15,086 nucleotides of DNA from Gemmatimonadota bacterium (lineage in GTDB: Bacteria > Gemmatimonadota > Gemmatimonadetes > Gemmatimonadales > Gemmatimonadaceae). The notes under the pieces are model-generated. The model worked only from the letters and a program-made list of their open reading frames with translations. It was not told the DNA's origin and made no database searches. The stretch spans positions 1 to 15,086 of the forward strand of contig JAEUJK010000587.1 of NCBI GenBank assembly GCA_016794735.1, read 5' to 3'. This document shows positions 7,418 through 14,469 of this stretch, piece by piece; the stretch's first letter is position 1; the number at the start of each line of letters is the position of its first letter. The translations under genes and the position numbers were made by a program.

Positions 7418-8581
7418 CTACCCTGCCGTGACCTGGCGGTAGATCGCGGCGTAGCGCCCAGCCACGGCGTCGGGGGCGAACCGGCTCAGCATGGCGGCCC
7501 GTCCTCGCCGTCCGAAGGCGACGGCCGTGGCTGGCTCGCCGACGAGCACGTCGATGGCCTTCGCGAGTCCATCGATGTCGCCGGGCGAGACGAGGAACCC
7601 GGTCGCGCCGTTCTCCACCGTGTCGACCGTCCCGCCGGAGGCGTAGGCTATGACCGGGGTCTCGCAGAGCTGCGCCTCCACCGCCACCAGGCCGAGTCCT
7701 TCGTCACGTCCGGGCATGATGGTCGCAATGGCCCGCTGGTAGAACGGAACCACCGAGGGCTGCGGCAGCGCGCCGTGCCAGTGAATCCGCTCCGCAACCC
7801 CGAGGGAAGTGGCGCGCGCCTCGAGCGCCGCGCGATCCGGGCCGTCGCCAATCACGTCGAGCCCCACCGCGGTGCGGGTGCGCGCCAACGCGTCGACCAG
7901 TTCCGCGATCCCCTTCTGCTGGTTCAACCGCCCAACGAAGAGCAGCCGCTCACGCGCCCCAGCGGCCGGCGAGAACAGGTCGGTCGCCACGGGCATCGGT
8001 TCCACCAGCGAATGCACGCTGGGCGCGATGCGGCGCACCTGCTCCGCGAGCCACGTCGACACGGTGGTGACGGCCGCCGACCGTCCCAACACGTGACGCA
8101 TGATCGGGTGCGCGGCTCCGGTTCCGACCGCAAGGCGCACATCCGACCCGTGCATCGTGGTCACCATGGGGACCCCAAAACGACGTTGCGGGAGCAACGC
8201 GGTGAGCCCGCCGGGGAACCACCAGTGCGCGTGCAGGACGTGTGGTCGCCACGCGCGCATCACGCGACCTGCGGCCCCGGTTCCCGACAGCAGGTAGCCG
8301 AGCATGGCGAGCTTGCCCGTGACCGACCCCTGGACCTCGGCGGCCATGTTCCCCGTGTAGGCGAGCCGCTCCCACGACTGGGGCGCATACCGAAAGCGAT
8401 GCACCGGGATGGCGGCGATGGCCTCGAATGGCAACAGGCCCGGCGCGGACGGTGCCACCACCTGGACCTCGACGTCCTGCGCGGCCAGTGCCGTCGCGAG
8501 GTGGAGGAGGAAGGAACCCGCGGCGTCGCCCGCGTAGCGTGGGAACGAATGCGCGAGGAAGAGGACTCGCAGCGCCGACAC
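7418..8581 (-). CDS. GT4-family glycosyltransferase
   Basis: This is a GT-B fold glycosyltransferase of 387 residues, of the type that builds polysaccharide or glycolipid from nucleotide-sugar donors on the cytoplasmic face. The N-terminal domain starts with VLFLAHSFPRYAGDAAGSFL (6-25), with the acceptor-side glycine-rich loop, and contains HAHWWFPGGL (117-126) and MHGSDVRL (143-150). The C-terminal donor domain has LLFVGRLNQQKG (213-224), VIGDGPDR (243-250) and the EX7E motif in DEGLGLVAVEA (Glu294 and Glu302). No signal peptide or membrane helix is seen. The start is GTG at 8581, separated by 1 nt from the stop of the GT2 gene, and the residues from there match the family's beginning. It is the last gene of the tight right-hand block; about 120 bp follow before yfhO. 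The acceptor and sugar are unknown. Confidence 0.9.
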   Translation of the reverse strand: MSALRVLFLAHSFPRYAGDAAGSFLLHLATALAAQDVEVQVVAPSAPGLLPFEAIAAIPVHRFRYAPQSWERLAYTGNMAAEVQGSVTGKLAMLGYLLSGTGAAGRVMRAWRPHVLHAHWWFPGGLTALLPQRRFGVPMVTTMHGSDVRLAVGTGAAHPIMRHVLGRSAAVTTVSTWLAEQVRRIAPSVHSLVEPMPVATDLFSPAAGARERLLFVGRLNQQKGIAELVDALARTRTAVGLDVIGDGPDRAALEARATSLGVAERIHWHGALPQPSVVPFYQRAIATIMPGRDEGLGLVAVEAQLCETPVIAYASGGTVDTVENGATGFLVSPGDIDGLAKAIDVLVGEPATAVAFGRRGRAAMLSRFAPDAVAGRYAAIYRQVTAG

Positions 8582-8582
8582 G

Positions 8583-9662
8583 TCAGGCGGGCGGATCGTG
8601 CAGTTCGTCGGTGACGCGGCGCAGCTCGCGGACCTGGGCGCGCAACCCGGCGACCTGCTCGCCGAGCAGGCCGGCGACGAAGAAGATCGAGCCGAGGATG
8701 AGCGTCGTCTGGATCACCGTCCACACCGACCGCGTGCCGACGCCCAGGAAGGCCAACCGACCGAGGGCCACGAGCCCGGCCAGGACGCCGGTGGCGAACA
8801 GCGCGGCCCCCATCATCCCGAACAGCAGGAGCGGCTTCTGCGAGAAGCGGAGCTCGAACCAGACGCTCAACATGTCGAGCACGCCCACGGGGATGCGCCC
8901 GATCCCAAACTTCGACTTGCCGGCGTGGCGCGGGTACAGCGGGACGGGGATCTCGGCCACCGAGAAGCCCTGCGACGCGGCGATGACGATCATGTAGCGA
9001 TGCCAGTCCGGTCGGATCGGCAGTTGCTCCATCACCTCGCGGCGATACGCCTTCACGCTGTTGAGGTCCTTCACGCGCACGTCGAAGAGGACGCGGCTCA
9101 GGAAGTTGTAGATGCGTGAGACGAACGCCTTCTCGTACTTCCCCTGCTTGAAGCCGGTGACCATGTCGGCTTCGTTGGCCACGATGGGCGCCACGAGCCG
9201 CGGGATGTCCTCGGGCTTGAACTGCAGGTCGGCCGGGTAGAACACCAGGATGCTGCCGCGCGCGTTGAGGAATCCCGTGCGCAGGGCATCCGCGATGCCG
9301 CGGCGGCTGCGGTGGCGCACGCCACGCAGGAACGGATAGGTCGCGCGCAGCCGCTCGATCGTTGCCCACGTCTGGTCCACCGACCCGTCGTCCACGACGA
9401 TGACCTCGTACGTGACGCCGTCGCGTCCAAGGACCTCCGCGGCCTGCTCCATGAACAGGGGGAGGTTCTCGGCTTCGTCCTTGGCCGGGACGAGGACGGA
9501 GACCTGAACCTCGGAGGCGGCCGATGGCAGACGGCGGACTGCAGACAAGGGCTCGTTTTCGGTTGGGAGTGCCGCCGGCGCTTCGAAGGGAGAGACGTCG
9601 GGCTGTTCGCGTTCAATATGGCGGATACTGCCCCCTGCCGTCTGCCGTCTGCCGTCCGTCAT
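8583..9662 (-). CDS. GT2 polyprenyl-phosphate glycosyltransferase with two C-terminal membrane helices
   Basis: The protein (359 residues from the ATG at 9662) is a GT-A fold family 2 enzyme of the CsbB/GtrB/ArnC type, which transfers a sugar from a nucleotide donor to polyprenyl phosphate at the inner membrane. Visible are VQVSVLVPAKDEAENLP (52-68), VVDDGS (89-94), the nucleotide/metal motif YPADLQ (142-147), and KDLNSVKAYRRE (198-209). Two hydrophobic helices follow at about 277-300 and 315-337, then a short charged tail that may form a coiled coil. The first 50 or so residues are atypical: codons 1-11 and about 39-50 are read from inverted heptamer-repeat arms. No ATG or GTG lies closer to the core; a TTG at 9548 is the only nearer option (321 residues). 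The ATG lies 1 nt after the rpoN stop, with GGAAG about 10 nt upstream. The sugar cannot be told from sequence. Confidence 0.88.
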   Translation of the reverse strand: MTDGRRQTAGGSIRHIEREQPDVSPFEAPAALPTENEPLSAVRRLPSAASEVQVSVLVPAKDEAENLPLFMEQAAEVLGRDGVTYEVIVVDDGSVDQTWATIERLRATYPFLRGVRHRSRRGIADALRTGFLNARGSILVFYPADLQFKPEDIPRLVAPIVANEADMVTGFKQGKYEKAFVSRIYNFLSRVLFDVRVKDLNSVKAYRREVMEQLPIRPDWHRYMIVIAASQGFSVAEIPVPLYPRHAGKSKFGIGRIPVGVLDMLSVWFELRFSQKPLLLFGMMGAALFATGVLAGLVALGRLAFLGVGTRSVWTVIQTTLILGSIFFVAGLLGEQVAGLRAQVRELRRVTDELHDPPA

Positions 9663-9663
9663 C
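9523..9663. repeat. Inverted arrays of a GGCAGAC heptamer flanking an 88-bp core
   Basis: The left arm (9526-9546) reads GGCAGAC, GGCGGAC, TGCAGAC on the plus strand. The right arm (9635-9660) holds the reverse complement, a partial CTGCC followed by GTCTGCC, GTCTGCC and GTCCGTC. Both outer ends carry GATG (9523-9526, and 9660-9663 on the minus strand), so the unit is an imperfect inverted repeat around an 88-bp core (9547-9634). The outer right edge holds the ATG of the GT2 gene and ends 1 nt from the rpoN stop. The arms are coding, and because the unit is 7 bp the translation changes frame within each arm. No transposase or target-site duplication is evident. Confidence 0.7.
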
Positions 9664-11163
9664 TCAGACGCGCTTCCGCATGCGAGCCGACAACACGCCG
9701 AGCTGGTCGCGATACTTCGCCACGGTGCGTCGCGCGATGTGCACGCCGCTGTCCTGCAGGATCTGCACGATCGCCTGGTCCGTGAGCGGGTTCTTCGGGT
9801 CCTCGTTGGCCACCAGCTTCTCGATCTGGTCGCGAATCCCGCGCGCCGAGACGTCCTCGCCACCGGTGGTCGCGAGGCCTGACGAGAAGAAGTACTTGAG
9901 CGGCAACACGCCGCGCGGCGTCTGCACGAACTTCTCGTTGGTCACGCGGCTGACGGTGCTCTCGTGCATCCCGATCACGTCGGCGACCTCACGCAGCGTG
10001 AGCGGGCGCAGGCCACGAACCCCCTTCTCGAAGAAGTCGCGCTGCCGTTCGACGATGTAGTTCATGACCTTGAGCATGGTCTGCCGCCGCTGCTCGATCG
10101 CCTGGATCATCCAGTTGGCGGAGTTGAGCTTGTTGGCGATGAACTCCTTGTTCTCCCCGTCGAACTTCTTCTTGTCGCGCGCGATCTCCTGGTAGGCGCG
10201 GCTGAGCTTGAGGCGCGGCAGGTTCGCGTCGTTGATGAACACGCGATACGCGCCGTCGATCTTCTCGACCACCATGTCAGGCACGATGTAGCCGTCGGAC
10301 GCGCTCGAGTACCGGAGCCCCGGCTTGGGATCGAGCTTGGCCACCTCGTCGGCAGCCTGCTGCACATCGGCCGGGCTGATCCCGAACCGCTTGGACAACT
10401 CGCTCCAGCGGTGGGCGATCAGTTCGTCGAACGCCTCATGCACGAGGCGGTATTGCAGCGTGTCCTCGTGGCGCTGGTCGCGGAGCTGGAGGAGCAGGCA
10501 TTCGCGCAGGTCGCGCGCGCCCACGCCCGAGGGATCGAGCCCCTGGATCACGCGGAGCACGGCCTCGCACTCCTCCGCCGTGTAGAACGGCAACGTGCCC
10601 TGGAACCCTTCCTTTTCCGCGGCGCGTGCCACGACCTCGTTGATCGAGTTCTGGATCTCCTCGAGCGAACAGGTGAGCCACCCGGTTTCGTCGATGTTGC
10701 CGATGAACTCGTCGGCGAGCAGCAGCTGGCGCGGGTTGAGCTCGAGCAACGCCACCTGGTCGCGCAGGTGATCGGAGAGGTCACGCGTCTCGACCGTGAC
10801 GGGCTCGTAGTACTCGCGCTCCTCGGTCTCCTCGCGCGGTCCGTCGGGCGCAAAGCCGTCCTGGAGGATTTCCTCCCAATCGACGGTGTCGTTCTTCTGC
10901 GCCTCGAGCTCGGGGGTGCTCTGCTCCGGCTCCGAGAGGTCGACCGGCCCTTCCTCGCCCTCTTCGGCGGCTTCCTGCTCGGCCGTCTCCTCGTCTTCCT
11001 CGGGTTCGACCATCTCGAGGAAGGGATTGACGAGGAGTTCCTGCTTGAGGTGCTGCTGGAGGTCGAGGAGGGGCATGTAGAGCAAGTCCATCGCCTGGTA
11101 CAGGCGCGGATTGATCTTCAACTCCTGCCGGAGCGAGGTGCTCTGGCTGAGCCCCGTTCTCAT
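9664..11163 (-). CDS. rpoN: RNA polymerase sigma-54 factor RpoN
   Basis: This is a complete sigma-54 of 499 residues; the usual length is about 450-500. Region I at the N terminus (1-50) has the Gln/Leu-rich pattern LSQSTSLRQELKINPRLYQAM that contacts activators. Region II (53-120) is strongly acidic, with many Glu and Asp. The core-binding region spans about 125-330 and includes LDPSGVGARDL (209-219). The DNA-binding region has a helix-turn-helix around LTLREVADVIGMHESTVSRV (388-407) and the RpoN box ARRTVAKYRD (477-486), which reads the -24 promoter element. All key parts are intact. It follows lptB with an ATGA overlap, the order known from Proteobacteria, but hpf and ptsN are not next: a GT2 gene starts 1 nt after its stop. 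Sigma-54 requires AAA+ activators, none of which is in the window. Confidence 0.97.
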   Translation of the reverse strand: MRTGLSQSTSLRQELKINPRLYQAMDLLYMPLLDLQQHLKQELLVNPFLEMVEPEEDEETAEQEAAEEGEEGPVDLSEPEQSTPELEAQKNDTVDWEEILQDGFAPDGPREETEEREYYEPVTVETRDLSDHLRDQVALLELNPRQLLLADEFIGNIDETGWLTCSLEEIQNSINEVVARAAEKEGFQGTLPFYTAEECEAVLRVIQGLDPSGVGARDLRECLLLQLRDQRHEDTLQYRLVHEAFDELIAHRWSELSKRFGISPADVQQAADEVAKLDPKPGLRYSSASDGYIVPDMVVEKIDGAYRVFINDANLPRLKLSRAYQEIARDKKKFDGENKEFIANKLNSANWMIQAIEQRRQTMLKVMNYIVERQRDFFEKGVRGLRPLTLREVADVIGMHESTVSRVTNEKFVQTPRGVLPLKYFFSSGLATTGGEDVSARGIRDQIEKLVANEDPKNPLTDQAIVQILQDSGVHIARRTVAKYRDQLGVLSARMRKRV

Positions 11164-12386
11164 GCGGCGGTGTCCTCGGTCGCGAACCGTTCGCGCAAGC
11201 GCGCGGTCAGGGTCGGGCCCAGGTAAATGCGCGAGACCTCGTCGTCGAAGACGAGTTCCCGCACGGTCCCTGAGACCTTGACCTGCCCGTCGAACATGAT
11301 GTACGCGCGATCCACGATGTCCAGCGTCTGCTCCACGTTGTGATCGGAAATCAGCACCCCAATGCCGCGCTGCCGGAGTCCTGCGACGATCTTCTGGATG
11401 TCGTGCACCGCGATGGGGTCGACCCCGGCAAACGGCTCATCCAGCATCATGAACTTGGGCTGTGACACGAGGGCTCGCGTGATCTCGAGCCGTCGTCGTT
11501 CCCCGCCGGACAGGGCAAAGGCCTTGCTCTTCCGGAGGTGCTTGATGCCAAGCTCATCCAGCAACGCTTCCAACCTAGATCGACGCTCCTCCTTGCTGAG
11601 AGGCAACGTCTCGAGGATGGCCAGGAGGTTCTCCTCGACCGAGAGCTTCCGAAAGATGGAAGGCTCCTGCGAAAGGTACCCGATCCCACGGCGCGCGCGA
11701 CGGTACATCGGCATCCGCGTGATGTCCTCGCCGTCGAGCTGGATCTTGCCTTCCTGCGGCGGGATGAGGCCGACGATCATGTAGAACGTCGTCGTCTTGC
11801 CGGCGCCGTTCGGGCCGAGGAGCCCCACGATCTCGCCCTGCTGCAGGCGGAACGCGACATCGTTCACCACCCGTCGTCGCCGATAGACCTTCACCAAGCC
11901 GCGGGCTTCGATCACGGATCCCGCCGGCGTCATCGCCGGCGTGGGGCTCCGCGCCGGGGCGGCGGCCACCGACGCGTGTTCGCCGGTCTTTCGCAACGCC
12001 TCCGCGAGGTCGGTGCGCTGGGCCGCGATGGTCGCCCACACGTTAGGGGCAACGCGCACGGCATCGGCGAACGTGGCCGGTGCCCCGGTTGCCGGGTAGA
12101 TGGCGAGGCCCTGCGCCGTAAGGCGCGGCATCACCGACTTCGCGAGGAAGGAGCGCACCTCGTCGAGGCTGAGGCGTGCCGCTTCCTGGTCCGCGTCGAG
12201 GCCACGCGTGCGCAGCGAGGCGAGGTAGTCCTCCCGGAACCGGATCGCGACGTCGTGGAAGTTCGCGAATCCCTCGGGCGACGCACACACGATCAACGCA
12301 TGCAGCCCGAAGGCGAGCGAACGATCGCCCCCGGTCAGGCCCTCGATGCGTTGCGAGATGTCGTCGTCAGGCAGTTCGTCGGTCAT
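11160..12386 (-). CDS. lptB: LPS export ABC transporter ATPase LptB with extra N-terminal domain
   Basis: Residues about 157-400 form a complete LptB-type ATPase that powers LPS extraction from the inner membrane as a dimer with LptF/LptG. Walker A is GPNGAGKTT (191-199), the Q-loop glutamine is in YLSQEPSIFRKL (Gln240), the signature is LSGGERRR (292-299), Walker B with catalytic glutamate is MMLDEP (313-318, Glu317), and the H-loop is SDHN (His349). Typical LptB has about 240 residues and starts just before the SVIEARGLVKVYRRR segment. Here about 155 extra residues precede it: a predicted helical, possibly winged-helix-like region (10-135) and an Ala/Pro/Ser linker (138-156). I do not recognise that domain. 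The start at 12386 gives an ATGA overlap with the upstream gene, and the extension is continuous coding sequence. An internal ATG at 11933 (Met152) would give a normal-length LptB but lies in a GC hairpin loop. The stop overlaps rpoN as ATGA. Confidence 0.92.
   Translation of the reverse strand: MTDELPDDDISQRIEGLTGGDRSLAFGLHALIVCASPEGFANFHDVAIRFREDYLASLRTRGLDADQEAARLSLDEVRSFLAKSVMPRLTAQGLAIYPATGAPATFADAVRVAPNVWATIAAQRTDLAEALRKTGEHASVAAAPARSPTPAMTPAGSVIEARGLVKVYRRRRVVNDVAFRLQQGEIVGLLGPNGAGKTTTFYMIVGLIPPQEGKIQLDGEDITRMPMYRRARRGIGYLSQEPSIFRKLSVEENLLAILETLPLSKEERRSRLEALLDELGIKHLRKSKAFALSGGERRRLEITRALVSQPKFMMLDEPFAGVDPIAVHDIQKIVAGLRQRGIGVLISDHNVEQTLDIVDRAYIMFDGQVKVSGTVRELVFDDEVSRIYLGPTLTARLRERFATEDTAA
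11923..11940. repeat. Perfect 7-bp GC hairpin with an internal lptB ATG in its loop
   Basis: GCCGGCG (11923-11929) and CGCCGGC (11934-11940) flank TCAT. On the coding strand the loop is ATGA, which contains Met152 of the LptB protein, the codon where a normal-length LptB would begin. The hairpin would mask this ATG in the mRNA. GGAG occurs only about 17 nt upstream, far from ideal spacing. Confidence 0.6.
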
Positions 12387-13927
12387 TCGCTGGTTCCAGG
12401 TCCGGGCCGACGGCGCGGCGCGGCACCGGGGCGCGCTGGCGCCGGGGCTCGCGTGGGGCGTCGGGTGGGCTTCGCCTTGGTTGGCGGAAGGGTATCGGGC
12501 GGCGTCGCTTCAAGGAACACCCCGGCGACCGAATCCGTGACGGTGACGGTCTGGACCTCGCGCGACTTGAAGTCGACCGAGATGATCCGACCGCGCACGT
12601 AGGACAATCCCGGCTTGTCCTTTTCCCCGCGATTCGACGGCATCTGGTAGAACGAACGGGCCGCGCCGCGTGCGACGAGGTCGCGGAGCGTGGGTTGCGA
12701 CGTTGTGTCCCGCGCGGGAACGCTGTCGAAGCGGGCCACGATGGTGTCGCCGCGCAGCCAGTCGCGTTCCTTCGAGGTGATCTTCGTGGTGTCCGGATCG
12801 CTCTCGGCGTATGCACGACGCACCGCGAACAGCTCGCGCAGTCGCTGGCCCGGCATGCGCACGTCGAGCGAGTCGGCGGTGATGCGTCGCTCCTTCGTGA
12901 CGGCCTGGGCGCGCGATGGCCCGAAGGCAAAGGCCCGATCGAGACGGTTGTCGGTCACGCGGAGGTCGACCGTGTCGGCCGACAGCGTGAGGTCCTTGCT
13001 CACCGCGCTCGCGGAATCGATGGACAGCACGCGATCGACCTTGCGGGTGCGCCCGAAGATGTCGATGACACGTCCCGTGAGGGTGAACGAGTCCTTCCCC
13101 TTGCTCTCCACCCGCGGCTTCTTCATCAGCCGCGAGTACTGGCGCACGTTGTCGAGCACGGCCGAGTCGCCACGCGCGGTGAGGTCCGTGCGATCGAGCT
13201 CCACGCGACCGTGTGCGGTGAAGAGGGTGTCCCCTTCCCCAACGATGTTGTCCGCGACGAGCATCACCGGATCCGCCTGGCGCTTGCCCGTGGAGTCGGT
13301 CTCGTACATGCGGAGCGTGGGGCGCGCCGTCATGATCACCTTGCTCGCGGTGCGGACGCCACGGACCGCGCGGAAGTACTCGGCGCGCGGGCCGGTCATG
13401 CGCGACGAGTCCTTCATCACCACGACGACGTTGCCCTCGGCGACGAGGCGCTCCTCGGCCTGGTAGTAGGTCAGCCGGTCGGAATCGAGGGAGACGCGAT
13501 CCTCGCGATACTTCACCTTGCCAATCAGGTAATGCAGCCGGTTCTGCTCGTAACTCTCGGCGGAGTCGGAATTGATGCGAATCGCCTGGGACCTGCAGCG
13601 GCCGATGACACCCCCGCCGATGTAGGTGGTGTACTTGTCGGCGATCGGGTCGCGCACCGAGAGGAAGCGCGTCTCCGGCGTGTTCTCGAAGTCGAGGGTG
13701 CAACGTTGCGCGGGGCGCTCCGGGGTGCGGGCGCGCGGCGCAGCGGCTCCCGCTCTGTCGGTCGGCGGGAGCGAGATGGTATCGAGCTTGGGGGTGGCCT
13801 GCGGCGGTGCGGGCGCTGGGGCGACGGGCGCGGGCGCCGGTGCGGCCACGGGGCGCGGCGTCGACCGGCCGCAGGCAGCGACCGCAAACGCCAGGGTGGC
13901 GACAACGCCCCGTGCCACGCGACTCAT
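12383..13927 (-). CDS. lptA: LptA/OstA-like LPS transport protein, large, probable lipoprotein
   Basis: This 514-residue protein sits where lptA is expected, between lptC and lptB, and contains repeated OstA-type beta segments such as RMTGPRAEYF (176-185), LTARGDSAVL (249-258), FTLTGRVIDI (281-290) and ITADSLDVRM (349-358). In the Lpt system such beta-jellyroll repeats form the periplasmic bridge for LPS. E. coli LptA is only about 185 residues, so this protein is nearer to the long OstA_2-type proteins of Bacteroidetes and related phyla. It begins with a signal segment ending FAVAAC (Cys19), a good lipobox, then an Ala/Pro linker (26-45). The C-terminal 35 residues (480-514) are rich in Pro, Arg and Ala and contain no OstA repeats. 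ATGA overlaps join it to lptC and lptB. An LptD N-terminal domain is an alternative, but no LptD barrel follows. The symbol rests mainly on gene position. Confidence 0.8.
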   Translation of the reverse strand: MSRVARGVVATLAFAVAACGRSTPRPVAAPAPAPVAPAPAPPQATPKLDTISLPPTDRAGAAAPRARTPERPAQRCTLDFENTPETRFLSVRDPIADKYTTYIGGGVIGRCRSQAIRINSDSAESYEQNRLHYLIGKVKYREDRVSLDSDRLTYYQAEERLVAEGNVVVVMKDSSRMTGPRAEYFRAVRGVRTASKVIMTARPTLRMYETDSTGKRQADPVMLVADNIVGEGDTLFTAHGRVELDRTDLTARGDSAVLDNVRQYSRLMKKPRVESKGKDSFTLTGRVIDIFGRTRKVDRVLSIDSASAVSKDLTLSADTVDLRVTDNRLDRAFAFGPSRAQAVTKERRITADSLDVRMPGQRLRELFAVRRAYAESDPDTTKITSKERDWLRGDTIVARFDSVPARDTTSQPTLRDLVARGAARSFYQMPSNRGEKDKPGLSYVRGRIISVDFKSREVQTVTVTDSVAGVFLEATPPDTLPPTKAKPTRRPTRAPAPARPGAAPRRRPGPGTSE

Positions 13928-14469
13928 CGGCGTGGCAGCGTGACCTGGTTCCCGCTGGACTGCGCGCCCTTGAGCACGCGAACCGCGTTGAGGTCAGGGT
14001 CGGACACGAACCCGACGCCCTTGAGGATGCGGCCGTTCTTCTCGCGCAGCTCAAAGGTGCTGTCCGACGAGATCTCGTTGCGCGTGGGATCGAAGCGGAG
14101 GTGCGGCGTCGTCAGCTTGCGACCCGCCACGCTGGTGACGACCACGTCGCCGCGCGCCTCCATGCTGCCGATGCGCGAGTTGTAGGTCCCCTGCTTCGAG
14201 ACGAGTTCCGAGTCCTTGTCGCCGGCGGTGCGGAAGAAGGTCGCCTTCACCTTCCGCAACTCGGTGCGCGTGTTCTCCTCGAACATGTAGGCCGTGTCCG
14301 CCTTCACCTCGGCCCGGCGCAGCCCGGCGTCGGTGACGAAGAACTGCACGCCGAACATCGTCTGGTCGGCGGAGTCCGCGGTGGTGGCCGGCGGGCGCTG
14401 GGCCGGGGTGCTCGTGTCGCGGCACGCGACGGCGGCCACCAGCACGAGGCTGCTGACAAACCACCTCAT
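13924..14469 (-). CDS. lptC: LPS export periplasmic component LptC, probable lipoprotein
   Basis: This 181-residue protein matches the LptC family, which hands LPS from the inner-membrane LptB2FG complex to LptA. After a short N-terminal hydrophobic segment (residues 3-15) comes a beta-rich region with the alternating pattern of LptC: FFVTDAGLRRAEVKAD (about 43-58), the FFRTAGDKDSELVSKQGTYN stretch (78-97), ARGDVVVTS (105-113), and LRFDPTRNEISSDSTFELRE (124-143). The N terminus ends in AAVAC with Cys16, followed by an Asp/Pro/Thr-rich stretch, which reads as a lipobox, although Ala at -3 is not the preferred residue. The well-studied E. coli LptC keeps a transmembrane anchor instead. Both ends are ATGA overlaps, with kdsD upstream and the lptA-like gene downstream. 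The family is clear; the lipid anchor is inferred. Confidence 0.88.
   Translation of the reverse strand: MRWFVSSLVLVAAVACRDTSTPAQRPPATTADSADQTMFGVQFFVTDAGLRRAEVKADTAYMFEENTRTELRKVKATFFRTAGDKDSELVSKQGTYNSRIGSMEARGDVVVTSVAGRKLTTPHLRFDPTRNEISSDSTFELREKNGRILKGVGFVSDPDLNAVRVLKGAQSSGNQVTLPRR

Noticed and set aside
9526..9660. CRISPR array or insertion sequence
   Set aside because: The repeat unit is only 7 bp with no spacers, the arms are inverted relative to each other, and no transposase is present.
9663..9863. Upstream extension of the GT2 gene into rpoN
   Set aside because: The extra 67 residues are Arg/Ser-rich and read from within the rpoN 3' end; the ATG at 9662 has a plausible GGAAG site.
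12176..14185. Plus-strand open frame of about 669 codons opposite lptB, lptA and lptC
   Set aside because: It spans three real genes on the other strand, shows no family motif and has an Arg/Gly/Val composition typical of a shadow frame.
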